Below the pieces are notes generated by a model. The model saw only the letters and a program-made list of their open reading frames with translations, searched no databases and was not told where the DNA came from. DNA of 64,000 nt from Castellaniella caeni NBRC 101664 (GTDB lineage Bacteria; Pseudomonadota; Gammaproteobacteria; Burkholderiales; Burkholderiaceae_B). Numbering within the stretch: the first letter of the stretch is position 1; each line of letters starts with the position of its first letter. Below are positions 47,481 to 56,685 of the stretch, piece after piece. Location of the stretch: contig NZ_BCWN01000005.1 in NCBI RefSeq assembly GCF_001592225.1, forward strand, positions 124,001 through 188,000, given 5' to 3'. Made by a program: the position numbers and the translations under genes.

Positions 47481-49937
47481 ATGCTGCGTCATCGTCTGGC
47501 GGCTTTGTTCGAGCCGCGCTCCTTGCTGGTTCTCAGCTCTCACGAATTGCCGGTCGTACAGGCGCCGCCCGCCTTGCTGCAAGATCGCATCGCGTCCGTG
47601 CGCATCGACGAACGCGGCCATTGGCAGCTGCCCGCAACCCTCGGCTTCCTGGAAAAGGGCCAGCGGCTCGACATGGCCCTGCTGTCCATCGACCCCGCCA
47701 GCCTGCCCGCGGCCCTGGGCGACATCAAGCGCTATCGTCCGCGCGCCCTGGTGCTGCTGCCCCACGAAACCCCTTCGGCCAATCCCCTCGAAACGCGCAC
47801 CTACTGCCAGGCCTGGGGCCAGATGAACGACTGCCTGGTGCTCGGGCCGGGGGCGCTGGGCATCCAGCGGCCCCACCTGGGGCTCAACCTGGGGCTCGAA
47901 GCCCAGGGGGCGCCGGTCGGGCGCGTGGCGCTGGTGGCCCAGTCGCGCATGGTGGCCGCCGCCGTGCTCGACTGGGCGGGCGATATCCAGCTGGGGTTTT
48001 CCGCAGTGGTTTCCACGGGCGATTCCTCCGGCGTCACAGTGGCCGAGGTGCTCGAATACCTGTCGATGGATCCGCGTTCCGACAGCATCGTGCTGTACCT
48101 CGAAGAGGCCGATTCCTCGCGGCGCTTCACCAGCGCGCTCAATGCCGCCGCCAGCGTCAAGCCGGTCATCGTGCTCAAGGCCAGCCAGCATGGCGCGGAT
48201 GCCAATCCCGCCGAAGACGCCGTCTTCGATGCCCTGCTGCGTCGCACGGGGGCGGTGCGCATCCGCTTTTTCGTGCAGCTGTTTTCGGCTCTCAAGGTGC
48301 TGGTGCATGCCCGGCGGCAGCGGGGCCGCCGCATTGCGCTCTTTTCCAACGGCCACGGTGCGGCGCATCTGGCGCTCGATGCCGTCGGGCAGGGTGGGCC
48401 GGTGTCCTGCGCCGACCTGGGCACGCAAACCCGCCGCGACCTGCGCGCGCTGCTCGAACCGGGGGCGGTGGTCGATAACCCGGTCGTCAGCCACGCGCCG
48501 CTCGACCCGGCCCGGCTGCACCAGGCGCTCACCTTGCTGGCCAACGACGGCAACGTCGATGGCGTGCTGGTGCTGATCGCGCCCGACGCGCTGACCGACA
48601 TGGATCGCGCCGCCGAGGCCCTGGCGCGGTTTTCCCAGGGGGCCAGCAAGCCCATCATCTCGTGCTTCCTGGGCGACCAGTCGATGCGCCCCCAGCGGCA
48701 CCGGCTCGATGCCGTGGGCCTGCCGGCCTTTCGTACGCCCGAATCCGCGGCCAATGCCTTCGGCATCCTGTCCACGTACCATTACAACCAGATGCTCGCG
48801 CAGCAGGCCCTGCCGCCCGAGATGCTCAACCGCGCACCACGCCTGGACGAGGCGCGGGCGCTGCTCAACGACGCCATCATGTCGGGTCGGGCGACGCTCG
48901 ACCGCGCCAGTTGCCGCTGGCTGCTCGATTGCTTCCACGTACCCATCCGCGTCGAAGATCAATCCGCGCCCGAACCGGCACGCCAGAACCTGCCCATGGC
49001 CATCCATGTCCGCCAGGATGCGCACTTCGGCCCCTACATCCAGTTCGGGCCGGGTGGACGCACCGCCCGGCTGGCCTCGCCGCACCGCGAGATCGAGATG
49101 CCGCCGCTCAACAACTATCTGGCGCGCCAGCTCATCCAGCGCGGCAAGTTCTGGTCGCGCGTGCTCGAGCGCGACGTCAGCCCGGCGGTGTTCGAGCAGC
49201 TGCGCGAATCCCTCGAACGCATCTCCGAGATCGTCAGCGAGCTGCCTGGCGTGCGCGCCCTCACGATCGATCCGCTGTGGTGGGACGACACCAGCCTGTT
49301 TGCCGGCGACATCCAGGTGCACGTCGATCCCAATTACGACGGCGAGCGCCCCGAGAACCGCGCCTACCGGCACATGGCCATCCACCCGTACCCGCGCCGC
49401 ATGGTGCGCCCCATGCTGATGCGCGACGGGCAGGAATGGCTGCAGCGGCCCATCCGGCCCGAAGATGCCACGCTTTTGCAAGAATTCGTGCGCGGGCTGT
49501 CCGACGAGTCGCGCTACATGCGTTTCGTGTCGATGCTGCGCGAACTCACCCCGCGCATGCTGGCGCGCTACACGCGCATCGACTACGACCGCGAGGTGGC
49601 GCTGGTGGCCACGGTGCAGGTGCCCAACCCCGAGAACCGGGGCCTGCTGCGCGAGCGCATCGTGGGCTTTGCACACTACCTGCGCAACGCCGATGGCCAG
49701 GGCGCCGAATACGCCTTGGTCATCGCCGACGACTGGCAGCGCCGCGGCCTGGGGGCTGAACTGATGGGCAGCCTCATCCGCGTGGCCCGCACGCAAGGCC
49801 TCAGCTACATCGAGGGCATCGTGCTCGCCACCAACCGCGCCATGCTCGCCCTCATGACCTCTCTGGGCCTGCAAAACGATCCAGACGAGGAAGACCCAGG
49901 CATGAGAAGGGTGTGGATGAATCTGGACACGAAATAG
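47481..49937 (+). CDS. Pat-like protein acetyltransferase (acyl-CoA synthetase-like domain plus GNAT)
   Basis: An 818-residue protein. The first 450 residues or so resemble the NDP-forming acyl-CoA synthetase alpha part (GRVALVAQSRMVAAAVLDWA, FSAVVSTGDSSGVTVAEVLEYL, IALFSNGHGAAHLALD). The active His-loop of a true synthetase is not evident. Residues about 640-810 are a GNAT domain, with acetyl-CoA loop ADDWQRRGLGAELMGSLI. This is the layout of Pat/YfiQ, which acetylates and switches off acetyl-CoA synthetase. The ATP-grasp part between is degenerate. It is divergent from gltX. Confidence 0.83.
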   Translation: MLRHRLAALFEPRSLLVLSSHELPVVQAPPALLQDRIASVRIDERGHWQLPATLGFLEKGQRLDMALLSIDPASLPAALGDIKRYRPRALVLLPHETPSANPLETRTYCQAWGQMNDCLVLGPGALGIQRPHLGLNLGLEAQGAPVGRVALVAQSRMVAAAVLDWAGDIQLGFSAVVSTGDSSGVTVAEVLEYLSMDPRSDSIVLYLEEADSSRRFTSALNAAASVKPVIVLKASQHGADANPAEDAVFDALLRRTGAVRIRFFVQLFSALKVLVHARRQRGRRIALFSNGHGAAHLALDAVGQGGPVSCADLGTQTRRDLRALLEPGAVVDNPVVSHAPLDPARLHQALTLLANDGNVDGVLVLIAPDALTDMDRAAEALARFSQGASKPIISCFLGDQSMRPQRHRLDAVGLPAFRTPESAANAFGILSTYHYNQMLAQQALPPEMLNRAPRLDEARALLNDAIMSGRATLDRASCRWLLDCFHVPIRVEDQSAPEPARQNLPMAIHVRQDAHFGPYIQFGPGGRTARLASPHREIEMPPLNNYLARQLIQRGKFWSRVLERDVSPAVFEQLRESLERISEIVSELPGVRALTIDPLWWDDTSLFAGDIQVHVDPNYDGERPENRAYRHMAIHPYPRRMVRPMLMRDGQEWLQRPIRPEDATLLQEFVRGLSDESRYMRFVSMLRELTPRMLARYTRIDYDREVALVATVQVPNPENRGLLRERIVGFAHYLRNADGQGAEYALVIADDWQRRGLGAELMGSLIRVARTQGLSYIEGIVLATNRAMLALMTSLGLQNDPDEEDPGMRRVWMNLDTK

Positions 49938-50036
49938 TCCCTGCGGGCTATTTCGTGCCAGATTCATCGGAGCGGCATGCAGGCCGCGAGGTGGATGAGA
50001 TCGGACTATCAACCGTCCCTGCGGACGGTTGATAGC
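49921..50036. repeat. Two related hairpins with a shared loop core
   Basis: The first (49921-49963) has nearly perfect arms ATCTGG(A)CACGAAATAG, overlapping the stop codon of the Pat-like gene. The second (50006-50035) has a perfect 13-bp stem, CTATCAACCGTCC with GGACGGTTGATAG. Both are built round TCCCTGCGG. Each is followed by a block TCGGAGCGgCaTGCA...GCGCGAgGTGGA, which makes two units of a family. No T run follows either. Confidence 0.7.
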
Positions 50037-50058
50037 CTATCGAATCGGAGCGCCTTGC

Positions 50059-50140
50059 AAGGCGCGACGTGGAGGGCTGCCTCAGTCCAAGAAGCTCCCA
50101 AGGCGCGACGTAGAGGGCTGCCTCAACCCAAGACGCCCCC
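50059..50140. repeat. 41-bp tandem duplication
   Basis: Two adjacent 41-base copies (50059-50099, 50100-50140), each starting AAGGCGCGACGT, share about four-fifths of their bases. The first overlaps the end of the second hairpin unit. No gene is covered. Confidence 0.7.
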
Positions 50141-50151
50141 AACACCTTCCC

Positions 50152-50817
50152 TTAATCGGCAAACACGGACACCAAAAATTCCCGAATATCCGCCAGCTCT
50201 TGCGGATGCAGCCCGTGCGGCATCGGATACGTGTGCCACTGCACTGGCTGCCCCAGCCCCAGCAGCACGTCGCGGCTGGTTTCGGCGTAGGCCATCGGGA
50301 CGACGGGGTCTTGCGTGCCGTGCGCCAGGAATACCGGTGTCTGGGCGTTGGCCGGGTGGCGCTCGGCGGCCAGCGTGTTGCGCAGCGGCAGGTAGCCGGA
50401 CAGGCCGATGATGCCCGCCAGCCGGTGTTCGAGCCGCAGGGCTGTGTACAGCGCCATGGCGCAGCCCTGCGAAAACCCCGCCAGCACGATGTGTTCGCGC
50501 GGGACGCCGCGCTCGGCCTCGCGGGTGACGAGTTCTATCACGGCCTGGCGTGTGGCGCGGATGCCGTCGATGTCCTCGCGGGCATCGCGATCCAGGCCGT
50601 AGAGGTCGTACCAGGCGCGCATGGGCATGCCCTGGTTGAGCGTCACCGGCATGATGGGGGCGTGCGGAAAGACGAAGCGGATGCCCGGCAGGCGCGCGTC
50701 GGCCAGCTCGGGGACGATCGGCTCGAAGTCGTGGCCATCGGCCCCCAGGCCGTGCAGCCAGATCACGCTGTGCGTGGGGGAGGGGGCCGTGGTGCGCTCA
50801 ATGGTCTCCAGTGTCAT
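50152..50817 (-). CDS. Carboxylesterase/phospholipase (alpha/beta hydrolase, YtpA/EstB-like)
   Basis: About 221 residues. The alpha/beta hydrolase fold shows [16 protein letters not shown], the nucleophile elbow [11 protein letters not shown] (Ser near 117), Asp in HGTQDPVVP and His in MPHGLHPQE, completing the triad. Such enzymes hydrolyse short-chain esters. The ATG at 50817 has AAGGA 11 bases upstream and lies inside darP by 20 bp; an alternative ATG is three codons upstream. Confidence 0.9.
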   Translation of the reverse strand: MTLETIERTTAPSPTHSVIWLHGLGADGHDFEPIVPELADARLPGIRFVFPHAPIMPVTLNQGMPMRAWYDLYGLDRDAREDIDGIRATRQAVIELVTREAERGVPREHIVLAGFSQGCAMALYTALRLEHRLAGIIGLSGYLPLRNTLAAERHPANAQTPVFLAHGTQDPVVPMAYAETSRDVLLGLGQPVQWHTYPMPHGLHPQELADIREFLVSVFAD

Positions 50818-51376
50818 TGCGGGCATCGTCCTTGAAGTCGAGTTGTTTCAGCGTCTGGAACAGGGCGCGATAGTGCTTGCGGGCCGGTTCGCGACCGTCG
50901 GGCAGGGCGGCGTTGTCGCGCGCTTCTTTGCGGGCGGCGCGGATTTGCGCGCGCAGCGCCTGGATGTCCAGCTGCGGGTAGTCTTGCAGTAGTCGGGTCA
51001 GGGCGTCGTCGCTGTCGAGCAGGCGCTCGCGCAGGGCCTCGAGCCGGTGCATCGAGCGGGTTTGCTCGTGCGAACCATTGGCCCATTCGTCGAGCTGTCG
51101 GCGCAGCGCCGGGGCATCGGCACGGCGCAGCAGCTTGCCGACGTAGTGCGTCTGCCGCCGCCGCCCTTCGTGGCTGTGGATGCGCTGGGCCAGGGCGATG
51201 GCCTCGCGAGTGGATTCTTCCAGGGGCAATTGCGCCAGACGCGAGGCGGGCAGCGCAATCAGCTCGCGGCCGAGGTCGAGCAGGGCGTGCAGGTCGCGCT
51301 TGACCTGCGACTTGCTGGGGCGCTGGTCGATGTCCTCGAGGCCGTCCGGCGGCAGGCTGTCTGTGGGTTCAGGCAT
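50798..51376 (-). CDS. darP: Ribosome maturation protein DarP (YjgA, DUF615)
   Basis: A 192-residue protein of mostly helices: [20 protein letters not shown], then [19 protein letters not shown] and [11 protein letters not shown]. These are the marks of YjgA/DUF615, a factor bound to late 50S precursors. GGAG lies 8 bases before the ATG. It is divergent from pmbA, as is common in beta- and gammaproteobacteria. It overlaps the esterase gene. Confidence 0.93.
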   Translation of the reverse strand: MPEPTDSLPPDGLEDIDQRPSKSQVKRDLHALLDLGRELIALPASRLAQLPLEESTREAIALAQRIHSHEGRRRQTHYVGKLLRRADAPALRRQLDEWANGSHEQTRSMHRLEALRERLLDSDDALTRLLQDYPQLDIQALRAQIRAARKEARDNAALPDGREPARKHYRALFQTLKQLDFKDDARNDTGDH

Positions 51377-51428
51377 AAAATGATCTCCAATTGGCTATCA
51401 TAACCGTCTCGTATCCGGCAGATTGCGC

Positions 51429-52796
51429 ATGAAAGAACACACCGACGATTTTCTGGACATCCCCGTCCAGCAGGCCCAGTTCCGCGAACTGGTGAGCGAC
51501 GTCCTGCGCCGTGCGGGCGCGGTGGGCGCCTCCGATGCCGCGGCAGAGGTCTCCGAAAGCCGCGGCTTGTCGGTGGCCGTGCGCCATCGCGCGCTCGAAA
51601 CCATCGAGCAGACGCGCGACCGTTCATTGGCGGTCACCGTGTTTGCTGGCCAGCGGCGCGGTTCGGCCTCCACCTCCGACTTCTCCGCCGACGCCCTGCA
51701 GCGCACGGTCGAGGCCGCCTGGCATATCGCGCGCCACACGGCGGAAGACCCGGCGGCGGGCCTGCCCGATGCCGATCAGCTGGCGCTGCATTATCCCGAT
51801 CTGGATCTGCATCATCCCTGGGACATCGACGTCCAGGGGGCCACGCGCCTGGCTATTGCCGCCGAACGCGCCGCCCTGGCCACCAGCAAGCAGATCACCA
51901 ATAGCGAAGGCGCCTCGCTCGACACCATGGAAGGCCATTTCGTGCTGGGCAACACGCGCGGCTTTCTGGGCGGTTATCCCTACTCGCGCCACAGCCTGTC
52001 GGTGGCGCCCATCGCGGGCACGGGCGACGGCATGCAGCGCGACTTCTGGTATACCTCGGCGCGCCGCGCGCAAGACCTGGCGGCGCCCGCCAAAGTGGGG
52101 CGCTACGCCGCCGAGCGCGCCTTGTCGCGGCTGAATGCGCGCAGTCTCAAGACCGGGCGCTTTCCCGTGCTGTTCGAGGCGCCGCTGGCGGCGGGCCTGC
52201 TGGGCGCGCTGGTGCAGGCCACCAGCGGCGGCGCGCTGTACCGCAAGGCCAGCTTTCTGCTCGACGCCCTGGGCAAGCCCGTGCTGGCCAACCACCTCGA
52301 CGTGGTCGAAAACCCGTATGTGCCGGGTGCCCAGGGCAGCTCGCCCTTCGATGGCGAAGGGGTGCGCCCGCAGGCGCGCCGCGTGGTCGACCACGGCACG
52401 CTCACGGGGTATTTCCTGTCCACCTATACGGCGCGCAAGCTGGGCCTGGCCACCACGGGCAATGCCGGCGGCTCGCACAACCTCAGTCTGCGTTCGCGTC
52501 TCACGCGTCCCGAAGACGATTTCGCCGCCATGCTGCGCAAGCTGGGCACGGGGCTGCTGGTCACCGAACTCATCGGCCAGGGGGTCAATTACGTCACGGG
52601 TGATTATTCCCGGGGGGCTTTTGGCTATTGGGTCGAAAACGGGCAGATCCAGCATCCCGTGCACGAGATCACCATTGCCGGCAATCTGGCCGAGATGTTC
52701 CGCCAGATCGTGGCCGTAGGGGCCGACGTGCATCATCGCGGGGCCAAGGCCACGGGTTCGGTGCTCATCGAGCAGATGGCGGTGGCTGGACAATAG
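51429..52796 (+). CDS. pmbA: Metalloprotease PmbA/TldE subunit
   Basis: A 455-residue TldD/PmbA family protein. SREGASLDTM-like substrate-strand and PVLFEAPLAAGLLGALVQATSGG, then TGYFLSTYTARKLGL and ENGQIQHPVHEITIAGN are family blocks. With TldD it cleaves unfolded peptides, including modified-peptide precursors and the CcdA antitoxin in E. coli. The metal site is on the TldD subunit, whose gene is not in the window. It is divergent from darP. Confidence 0.94.
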   Translation: MKEHTDDFLDIPVQQAQFRELVSDVLRRAGAVGASDAAAEVSESRGLSVAVRHRALETIEQTRDRSLAVTVFAGQRRGSASTSDFSADALQRTVEAAWHIARHTAEDPAAGLPDADQLALHYPDLDLHHPWDIDVQGATRLAIAAERAALATSKQITNSEGASLDTMEGHFVLGNTRGFLGGYPYSRHSLSVAPIAGTGDGMQRDFWYTSARRAQDLAAPAKVGRYAAERALSRLNARSLKTGRFPVLFEAPLAAGLLGALVQATSGGALYRKASFLLDALGKPVLANHLDVVENPYVPGAQGSSPFDGEGVRPQARRVVDHGTLTGYFLSTYTARKLGLATTGNAGGSHNLSLRSRLTRPEDDFAAMLRKLGTGLLVTELIGQGVNYVTGDYSRGAFGYWVENGQIQHPVHEITIAGNLAEMFRQIVAVGADVHHRGAKATGSVLIEQMAVAGQ

Positions 52797-52901
52797 GGGC
52801 CGCAGGCCTGCGCGCCCGGTGTGCAACGTGTTACGTCCGGGCCGGGCCGCAGTGTAATATCAGAGCGTTTCATTCGAATATCACACCAGGAGAACAGCAC
52901 T

Positions 52902-54002
52902 ATGCAGCGTCGTGCATTTCTGAAACGTGCCGGCTTGGGGGCCGTTGCAGGCACCGCCGCCGTGGCCGCTCCCGCCATCGCGCAGGCCAATCCCCAGATC
53001 AACTGGAAAATGACGTCCACCTACGGGCCTTCGCTGCCGCCGCTGTTCTCGACGGCACAGCTGTTTTGCAGCATGGTCAAAGATCTCACGGATGGCAATT
53101 TCAACATCCGCCTGTACCCGGCGGGCGAACTGGTGCCGGGCTACGGCGTCATGGACGCCGTCGGCAACCGCACGGTCGAGTGCGGCCAGACGGCTTCGTA
53201 CTATTACTACGGCAAAGATCCGTCGTTCTGTTTCGACACCGCCGTGCCGTTTGGCCTCAATGTGCGCCAGATGAACGCCTGGATGTACGAGGGCGACGGC
53301 ATGAAACTCATGCGCGAACTCTTCGCGCCGCGCGGCATCGTCAACTTCACTTTCGGCAATACCGGCACGCAGATGGGCGGCTGGTATCGTAAAGAAATCA
53401 AGACGGTGGACGACCTGAAAGGCCTGAAGATGCGCACCGCGGGCTTTGCCGGCGAAGTGCTCTCGCGCATGGGCGTCATCCCGCAGCAGGTGCCGCCAGG
53501 CGACATCTACCCTTCGCTGGAAAAAGGCGCGCTCGATGCCGTCGAGTTCGTGGGGCCGGTGGACGATGAAAAACTTGGCTTCCAGAAAGTGGCCAAGTAT
53601 TACTACTATCCGGGCTGGTGGGAGGGCTCCGCCCAGGTGTCGCTGTACGTCAACGACAAGGCTTACGCCGAGCTGCCCAAGGCCTACCAGTCCGTCATCG
53701 AGATCGCCTCGCGCGCCGCGGGCAATAAGCTGGTCGAAGACTACGATACCCACAACCCCGAGGCCCTGCGCCGCCTGATCGCCAGCGGCGCCGTGCTCAA
53801 GAGCTTCCCGCGCGAAGTGATGGATGCCTCGTTCAAGGCGTCCAGCGAGGTCTATAAAGAATTCTGCGACAAGAACGCGGGCTTCAAGAAGATCTACGAC
53901 AACTACATGGCCTTCCGCGACAACGTGGTGCCCTGGTTCCGCGTGGCCGAAGGCTCGTACGACAACTATCTGGGCGCCGCGCTGGCGCGTCAAAAGAAAT
54001 AG
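52902..54002 (+). CDS. TRAP transporter solute-binding protein (DctP/TakP-like)
   Basis: A 366-residue periplasmic binding protein. A Tat-like signal (QRRAFLKRAG, cleaved near AIAQA, residue 28) leads to a DctP fold. SYYYYGKDPSF and NTGTQMGGWYRKEI, and GDIYPSLEKGALDAVEFVGP, closely follow TakP, the alpha-keto acid binder of Rhodobacter. It would bind a 2-oxo acid or related carboxylate. The membrane genes dctQ and dctM are absent on either side, so it must work with a distant permease. Confidence 0.92.
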   Translation: MQRRAFLKRAGLGAVAGTAAVAAPAIAQANPQINWKMTSTYGPSLPPLFSTAQLFCSMVKDLTDGNFNIRLYPAGELVPGYGVMDAVGNRTVECGQTASYYYYGKDPSFCFDTAVPFGLNVRQMNAWMYEGDGMKLMRELFAPRGIVNFTFGNTGTQMGGWYRKEIKTVDDLKGLKMRTAGFAGEVLSRMGVIPQQVPPGDIYPSLEKGALDAVEFVGPVDDEKLGFQKVAKYYYYPGWWEGSAQVSLYVNDKAYAELPKAYQSVIEIASRAAGNKLVEDYDTHNPEALRRLIASGAVLKSFPREVMDASFKASSEVYKEFCDKNAGFKKIYDNYMAFRDNVVPWFRVAEGSYDNYLGAALARQKK

Positions 54003-54028
54003 TCGCAGGGCTGTTGCGCGGCTGTTTT

Positions 54029-54057
54029 CAAGGGCACCTCTTTGGGGTGCCTTTTTG
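54029..54057 (+). terminator. Rho-independent terminator after the TRAP binding protein gene
   Basis: GGCACC and GGTGCC form a 6-bp stem around a short loop, followed by TTTTT. It lies 27 bases after the stop codon at 54002. Confidence 0.85.
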
Positions 54058-54125
54058 GTTGGTGCGGGTGTGCTGGGTTCTGCTGTTGGGTTCCTTTGTT
54101 GGGTTTCGTTGTTGGGTTCTTAAGG

Positions 54126-54293
54126 GCGGCTGGCCGCAGGCACAGCGCCTGTTCCGCCCCAGCCAGTGGCCCTCCCGGTGGTCGGGCTGCCCGAATCTGC
54201 CTCGTTCGGACGGGGCTGCGCCCCGCCCTGCCTTCGTCAGCATTCGGCACTGGCCGACCGTGCGGAACAGGCGCTGTGCCTGCGGCCAGCCGC
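54126..54293. mobile_element. 168-bp element with perfect 32-bp inverted ends
   Basis: The left arm (54126-54157, beginning GCGGCTGGCCGCAGGCAC) is the exact reverse complement of the right arm (54262-54293) over 32 bases. The 104 bases between contain no coding frame. It resembles the MITE-like element at 1724-1913 in size and plan but not in sequence. Confidence 0.6.
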
Positions 54294-54330
54294 GGTCTGC
54301 CTGGGGCATGGGGCGGTGGGGGTTGTTGGC

Positions 54331-54397
54331 GCTGGGTGCGTCAAGGCTGGGTGCGTCGGGGCTGGGTGCGTCGGGGCTGGGTGCGTCGGGGCTGGGG
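54331..54397. repeat. 15-bp tandem repeat
   Basis: Four copies and a fragment of GCTGGGTGCGTCGGG, the first with CAAG for CGGG, end about 25 bases before the likely rplM -10 box. Copy-number change could move this run relative to the promoter but not the box itself. Confidence 0.85.
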
Positions 54398-54421
54398 TGG
54401 TTTATTTGGCGTGAGTTTATG

Positions 54422-54427
54422 TATAAT
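54422..54427 (+). promoter_or_regulatory. Candidate rplM-rpsI promoter (-10 box)
   Basis: TATAAT at 54422-54427 is a perfect -10 hexamer, but no good -35 stands 17 bases upstream. It would give a leader of about 120 bases to rplM at 54556. Confidence 0.5.
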
Positions 54428-54555
54428 GGTGGGATTTTCGTTTGTATTCGTATCTGTACGGGCTTGCTGCGGGCACTGCTTTCAGCGTCATAAAGCCCAG
54501 GCTGGTATGAGCCAGATACTGCGAAAAATTCATTCATTTCATCAGGAACACCATC

Positions 54556-54984
54556 ATGAAGACCTTTGTGGCCAAGCCGCATGAAGTCAAGCGTGACTGG
54601 TTTGTGATCGACGCCAAGGGCAAGGTCCTCGGCCGTGTGGCCAGCGAAGTCGCACGCCGTCTGCGTGGCAAGCACAAACCCGAATTCACGCCGCACGTCG
54701 ATACGGGCGATTACATCGTCGTCGTCAACGCCGCCGAGCTGGTTGTCACCGGCGCCAAGGCAACCGACAAGCGCTATTACCGTCACTCCACCTATCCGGG
54801 CGGGATCACGGAAACCAACTTCCAGAAAATGCAGCAGCGTTTTCCGGGCCGTGCCCTGCAAAAGGCCGTCAAGGGCATGCTGCCCAAGGGCCCGCTGGGT
54901 TATGCCATGGCCAAGAAGCTCAAGGTCTATGCCGGTGCCGAGCACCCGCATACCGCGCAGCAGCCGCAAACCCTGGATATTTGA
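54556..54984 (+). CDS. rplM: 50S ribosomal protein L13
   Basis: A 142-residue protein, [20 protein letters not shown] at the start and [12 protein letters not shown] in the middle, both L13 signatures. It begins the rplM-rpsI operon; AGGA lies before the ATG. Confidence 0.98.
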   Translation: MKTFVAKPHEVKRDWFVIDAKGKVLGRVASEVARRLRGKHKPEFTPHVDTGDYIVVVNAAELVVTGAKATDKRYYRHSTYPGGITETNFQKMQQRFPGRALQKAVKGMLPKGPLGYAMAKKLKVYAGAEHPHTAQQPQTLDI

Positions 54985-54996
54985 GGATAGGCCATC

Positions 54997-55389
54997 ATGA
55001 TCGGTAATTGGAATTACGGCACTGGCCGCCGCAAAACTTCGGTGGCGCGGGTGTTTCTGAAAAAGGGTACGGGCAAGATCGTCGTCAACGGCCGTCCGGT
55101 TGACGAATACTTTGCGCGTGAAACGGGCCGCATGGTCGTGCGCCAGCCGTTGGTGCTCACCAACCACCTCGAATCGTTCGACTTCCACGTCAACGTGCAC
55201 GGTGGCGGTGAATCCGGCCAGGCCGGTGCCGTGCGCCACGGCATCACGCGCGCGCTCATCGAATACGATGAAACCCTGAAGTCGCCGCTCAAGCAGGCCG
55301 GCCTGGTCACGCGCGATGCGCGCGAGGTCGAACGCAAGAAGGTCGGCTTCCACAAGGCCCGTCGCCGCAAGCAGTTCAGCAAGCGCTGA
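54997..55389 (+). CDS. rpsI: 30S ribosomal protein S9
   Basis: A 130-residue protein with [19 protein letters not shown] at the start and the basic tail [10 protein letters not shown], which reaches the P-site tRNA. It follows rplM by 12 bp. Confidence 0.98.
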   Translation: MIGNWNYGTGRRKTSVARVFLKKGTGKIVVNGRPVDEYFARETGRMVVRQPLVLTNHLESFDFHVNVHGGGESGQAGAVRHGITRALIEYDETLKSPLKQAGLVTRDAREVERKKVGFHKARRRKQFSKR

Positions 55390-55427
55390 TCCCGCTTCGC
55401 AGGTGGCCTGGCCACCTGGCGGTGCCG

Positions 55428-55464
55428 CAAAAGCCCTGGTTGTTCGCACAGCCGGGGCTTTTTG
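55428..55464 (+). terminator. Rho-independent terminator of rplM-rpsI
   Basis: AAAGCCCTGG and CCGGGGCTTT form a stem with a 12-base loop and one G-U pair, followed by T residues (TTTTTG). It lies about 40 bases after the rpsI stop codon. Confidence 0.85.
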
Positions 55465-55615
55465 CCGTATATCGGATGTGCCGGTGCCTGGCGACCCCGC
55501 CGGTGCTCGGCTGGCGACCCGGTCGGTGGGTGGCCCCCTGGCCGCCCACGGGCTTGCGCCGCCAGGTTCGCATGGGATAATGAATCTTTCGCCTTCAGCA
55601 CAGGATTTTGCAGCA

Positions 55616-56674
55616 ATGAGCACAGCACCACGCATCAAGGTCGGTATCGTCGGGGGCACGGGCTATACCGGGGTCGAACTCCTGCGCCTGCTGTCGCAGC
55701 ACCCCGACGTGCGGCTGCATGCCATCACCTCGCGTAAAGAATCCGGCATGCCGGTGGCCGACATGTTTCCCAACTTGCGCGGGCACGTCGATCTGCGCTT
55801 CCAGACACCTGAAGAAGCCGCGCTCGACCAATGCGACGTCGTCTTCTTCGCCACCCCCCATGGCGTGGCCATGGAACAGGCTCCTGGCCTGCTCGAACAC
55901 GGCGTACGGGTGATCGACCTCGCCGCCGATTTCCGCCTGCAGGACATCGACGCTTTCCAGCGCTGGTACAAGATGCCGCACAGCTGCCCAGCCATCTTGC
56001 GCGATGCCGTCTACGGCCTGCCCGAACTCGACCGCGACCGCATCCGCCAGGCGCGGGTGGTCGGCAATCCGGGCTGCTATCCCACCACCGTCTTGCTGGG
56101 GCTGGCCCCCATTTTGCAGGCCGGGCGTCCGCTGGTCGATGTCGGCCACGTCATTGCCGATTCCAAGTCGGGGGTGTCGGGCGCGGGGCGCAAGACGCAG
56201 GTCGGTTCCCTGTTTTCCGAGGCCGCCGACAACTTCGCGGCCTACGGGGTGGCCGGCCATCGCCATCATCCCGAAATCGCCGAATGCCTTACCCGCATCG
56301 CGGGCACACCGGTGGGCATCACCTTCGTCCCGCATCTGGTGCCCATGATTCGTGGCATGTTTTCCACGCTGTACTTGCGTATCCTGCCCGACGCGCTCGA
56401 CACCGATTTTCAGGCGCTCTATGAACAGCGCTACGCCGACGAACCCTTCGTCGATGTCATGCCCGCAGGCAGCCTGCCGCAGACGCGCTCGGTGCGTGCG
56501 TCCAACATGCTGCGCATTGCCGTGCACCGCCCGGCGGGGGGCGATACGCTGGTGGTGCTGGTCGTCCAGGACAACCTGGTCAAGGGTGCCGCCGGCCAGG
56601 CGGTGCAGAACATGAACCTCATGTTCGATCTGCCCGAAACCACTGGGCTGCGACAAGTCGCTGTCCTGCCCTGA
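55616..56674 (+). CDS. argC: N-acetyl-gamma-glutamyl-phosphate reductase ArgC
   Basis: ArgC reduces N-acetylglutamyl phosphate to the semialdehyde with NADPH, third step of arginine synthesis. The 352-residue protein begins with an NADP fold ([19 protein letters not shown]), and its catalytic Cys is in GNPGCYPTT near 155. AGHRHHPEI is also conserved. ATG at 55616. It starts a plus-strand run with DUF6776 and erpA. Confidence 0.96.
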   Translation: MSTAPRIKVGIVGGTGYTGVELLRLLSQHPDVRLHAITSRKESGMPVADMFPNLRGHVDLRFQTPEEAALDQCDVVFFATPHGVAMEQAPGLLEHGVRVIDLAADFRLQDIDAFQRWYKMPHSCPAILRDAVYGLPELDRDRIRQARVVGNPGCYPTTVLLGLAPILQAGRPLVDVGHVIADSKSGVSGAGRKTQVGSLFSEAADNFAAYGVAGHRHHPEIAECLTRIAGTPVGITFVPHLVPMIRGMFSTLYLRILPDALDTDFQALYEQRYADEPFVDVMPAGSLPQTRSVRASNMLRIAVHRPAGGDTLVVLVVQDNLVKGAAGQAVQNMNLMFDLPETTGLRQVAVLP

Positions 56675-56685
56675 CGGAGACCACC

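Larger units (their letters stand above)
54058..54555. other. Repeat-rich gap before rplM
   Basis: About 500 bases with no gene. It holds short TTGGGTT repeats (about 54070-54121), a 32-bp inverted repeat (54126-54293), a 15-bp tandem repeat (54331-54397) and the rplM promoter region. Confidence 0.6.
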
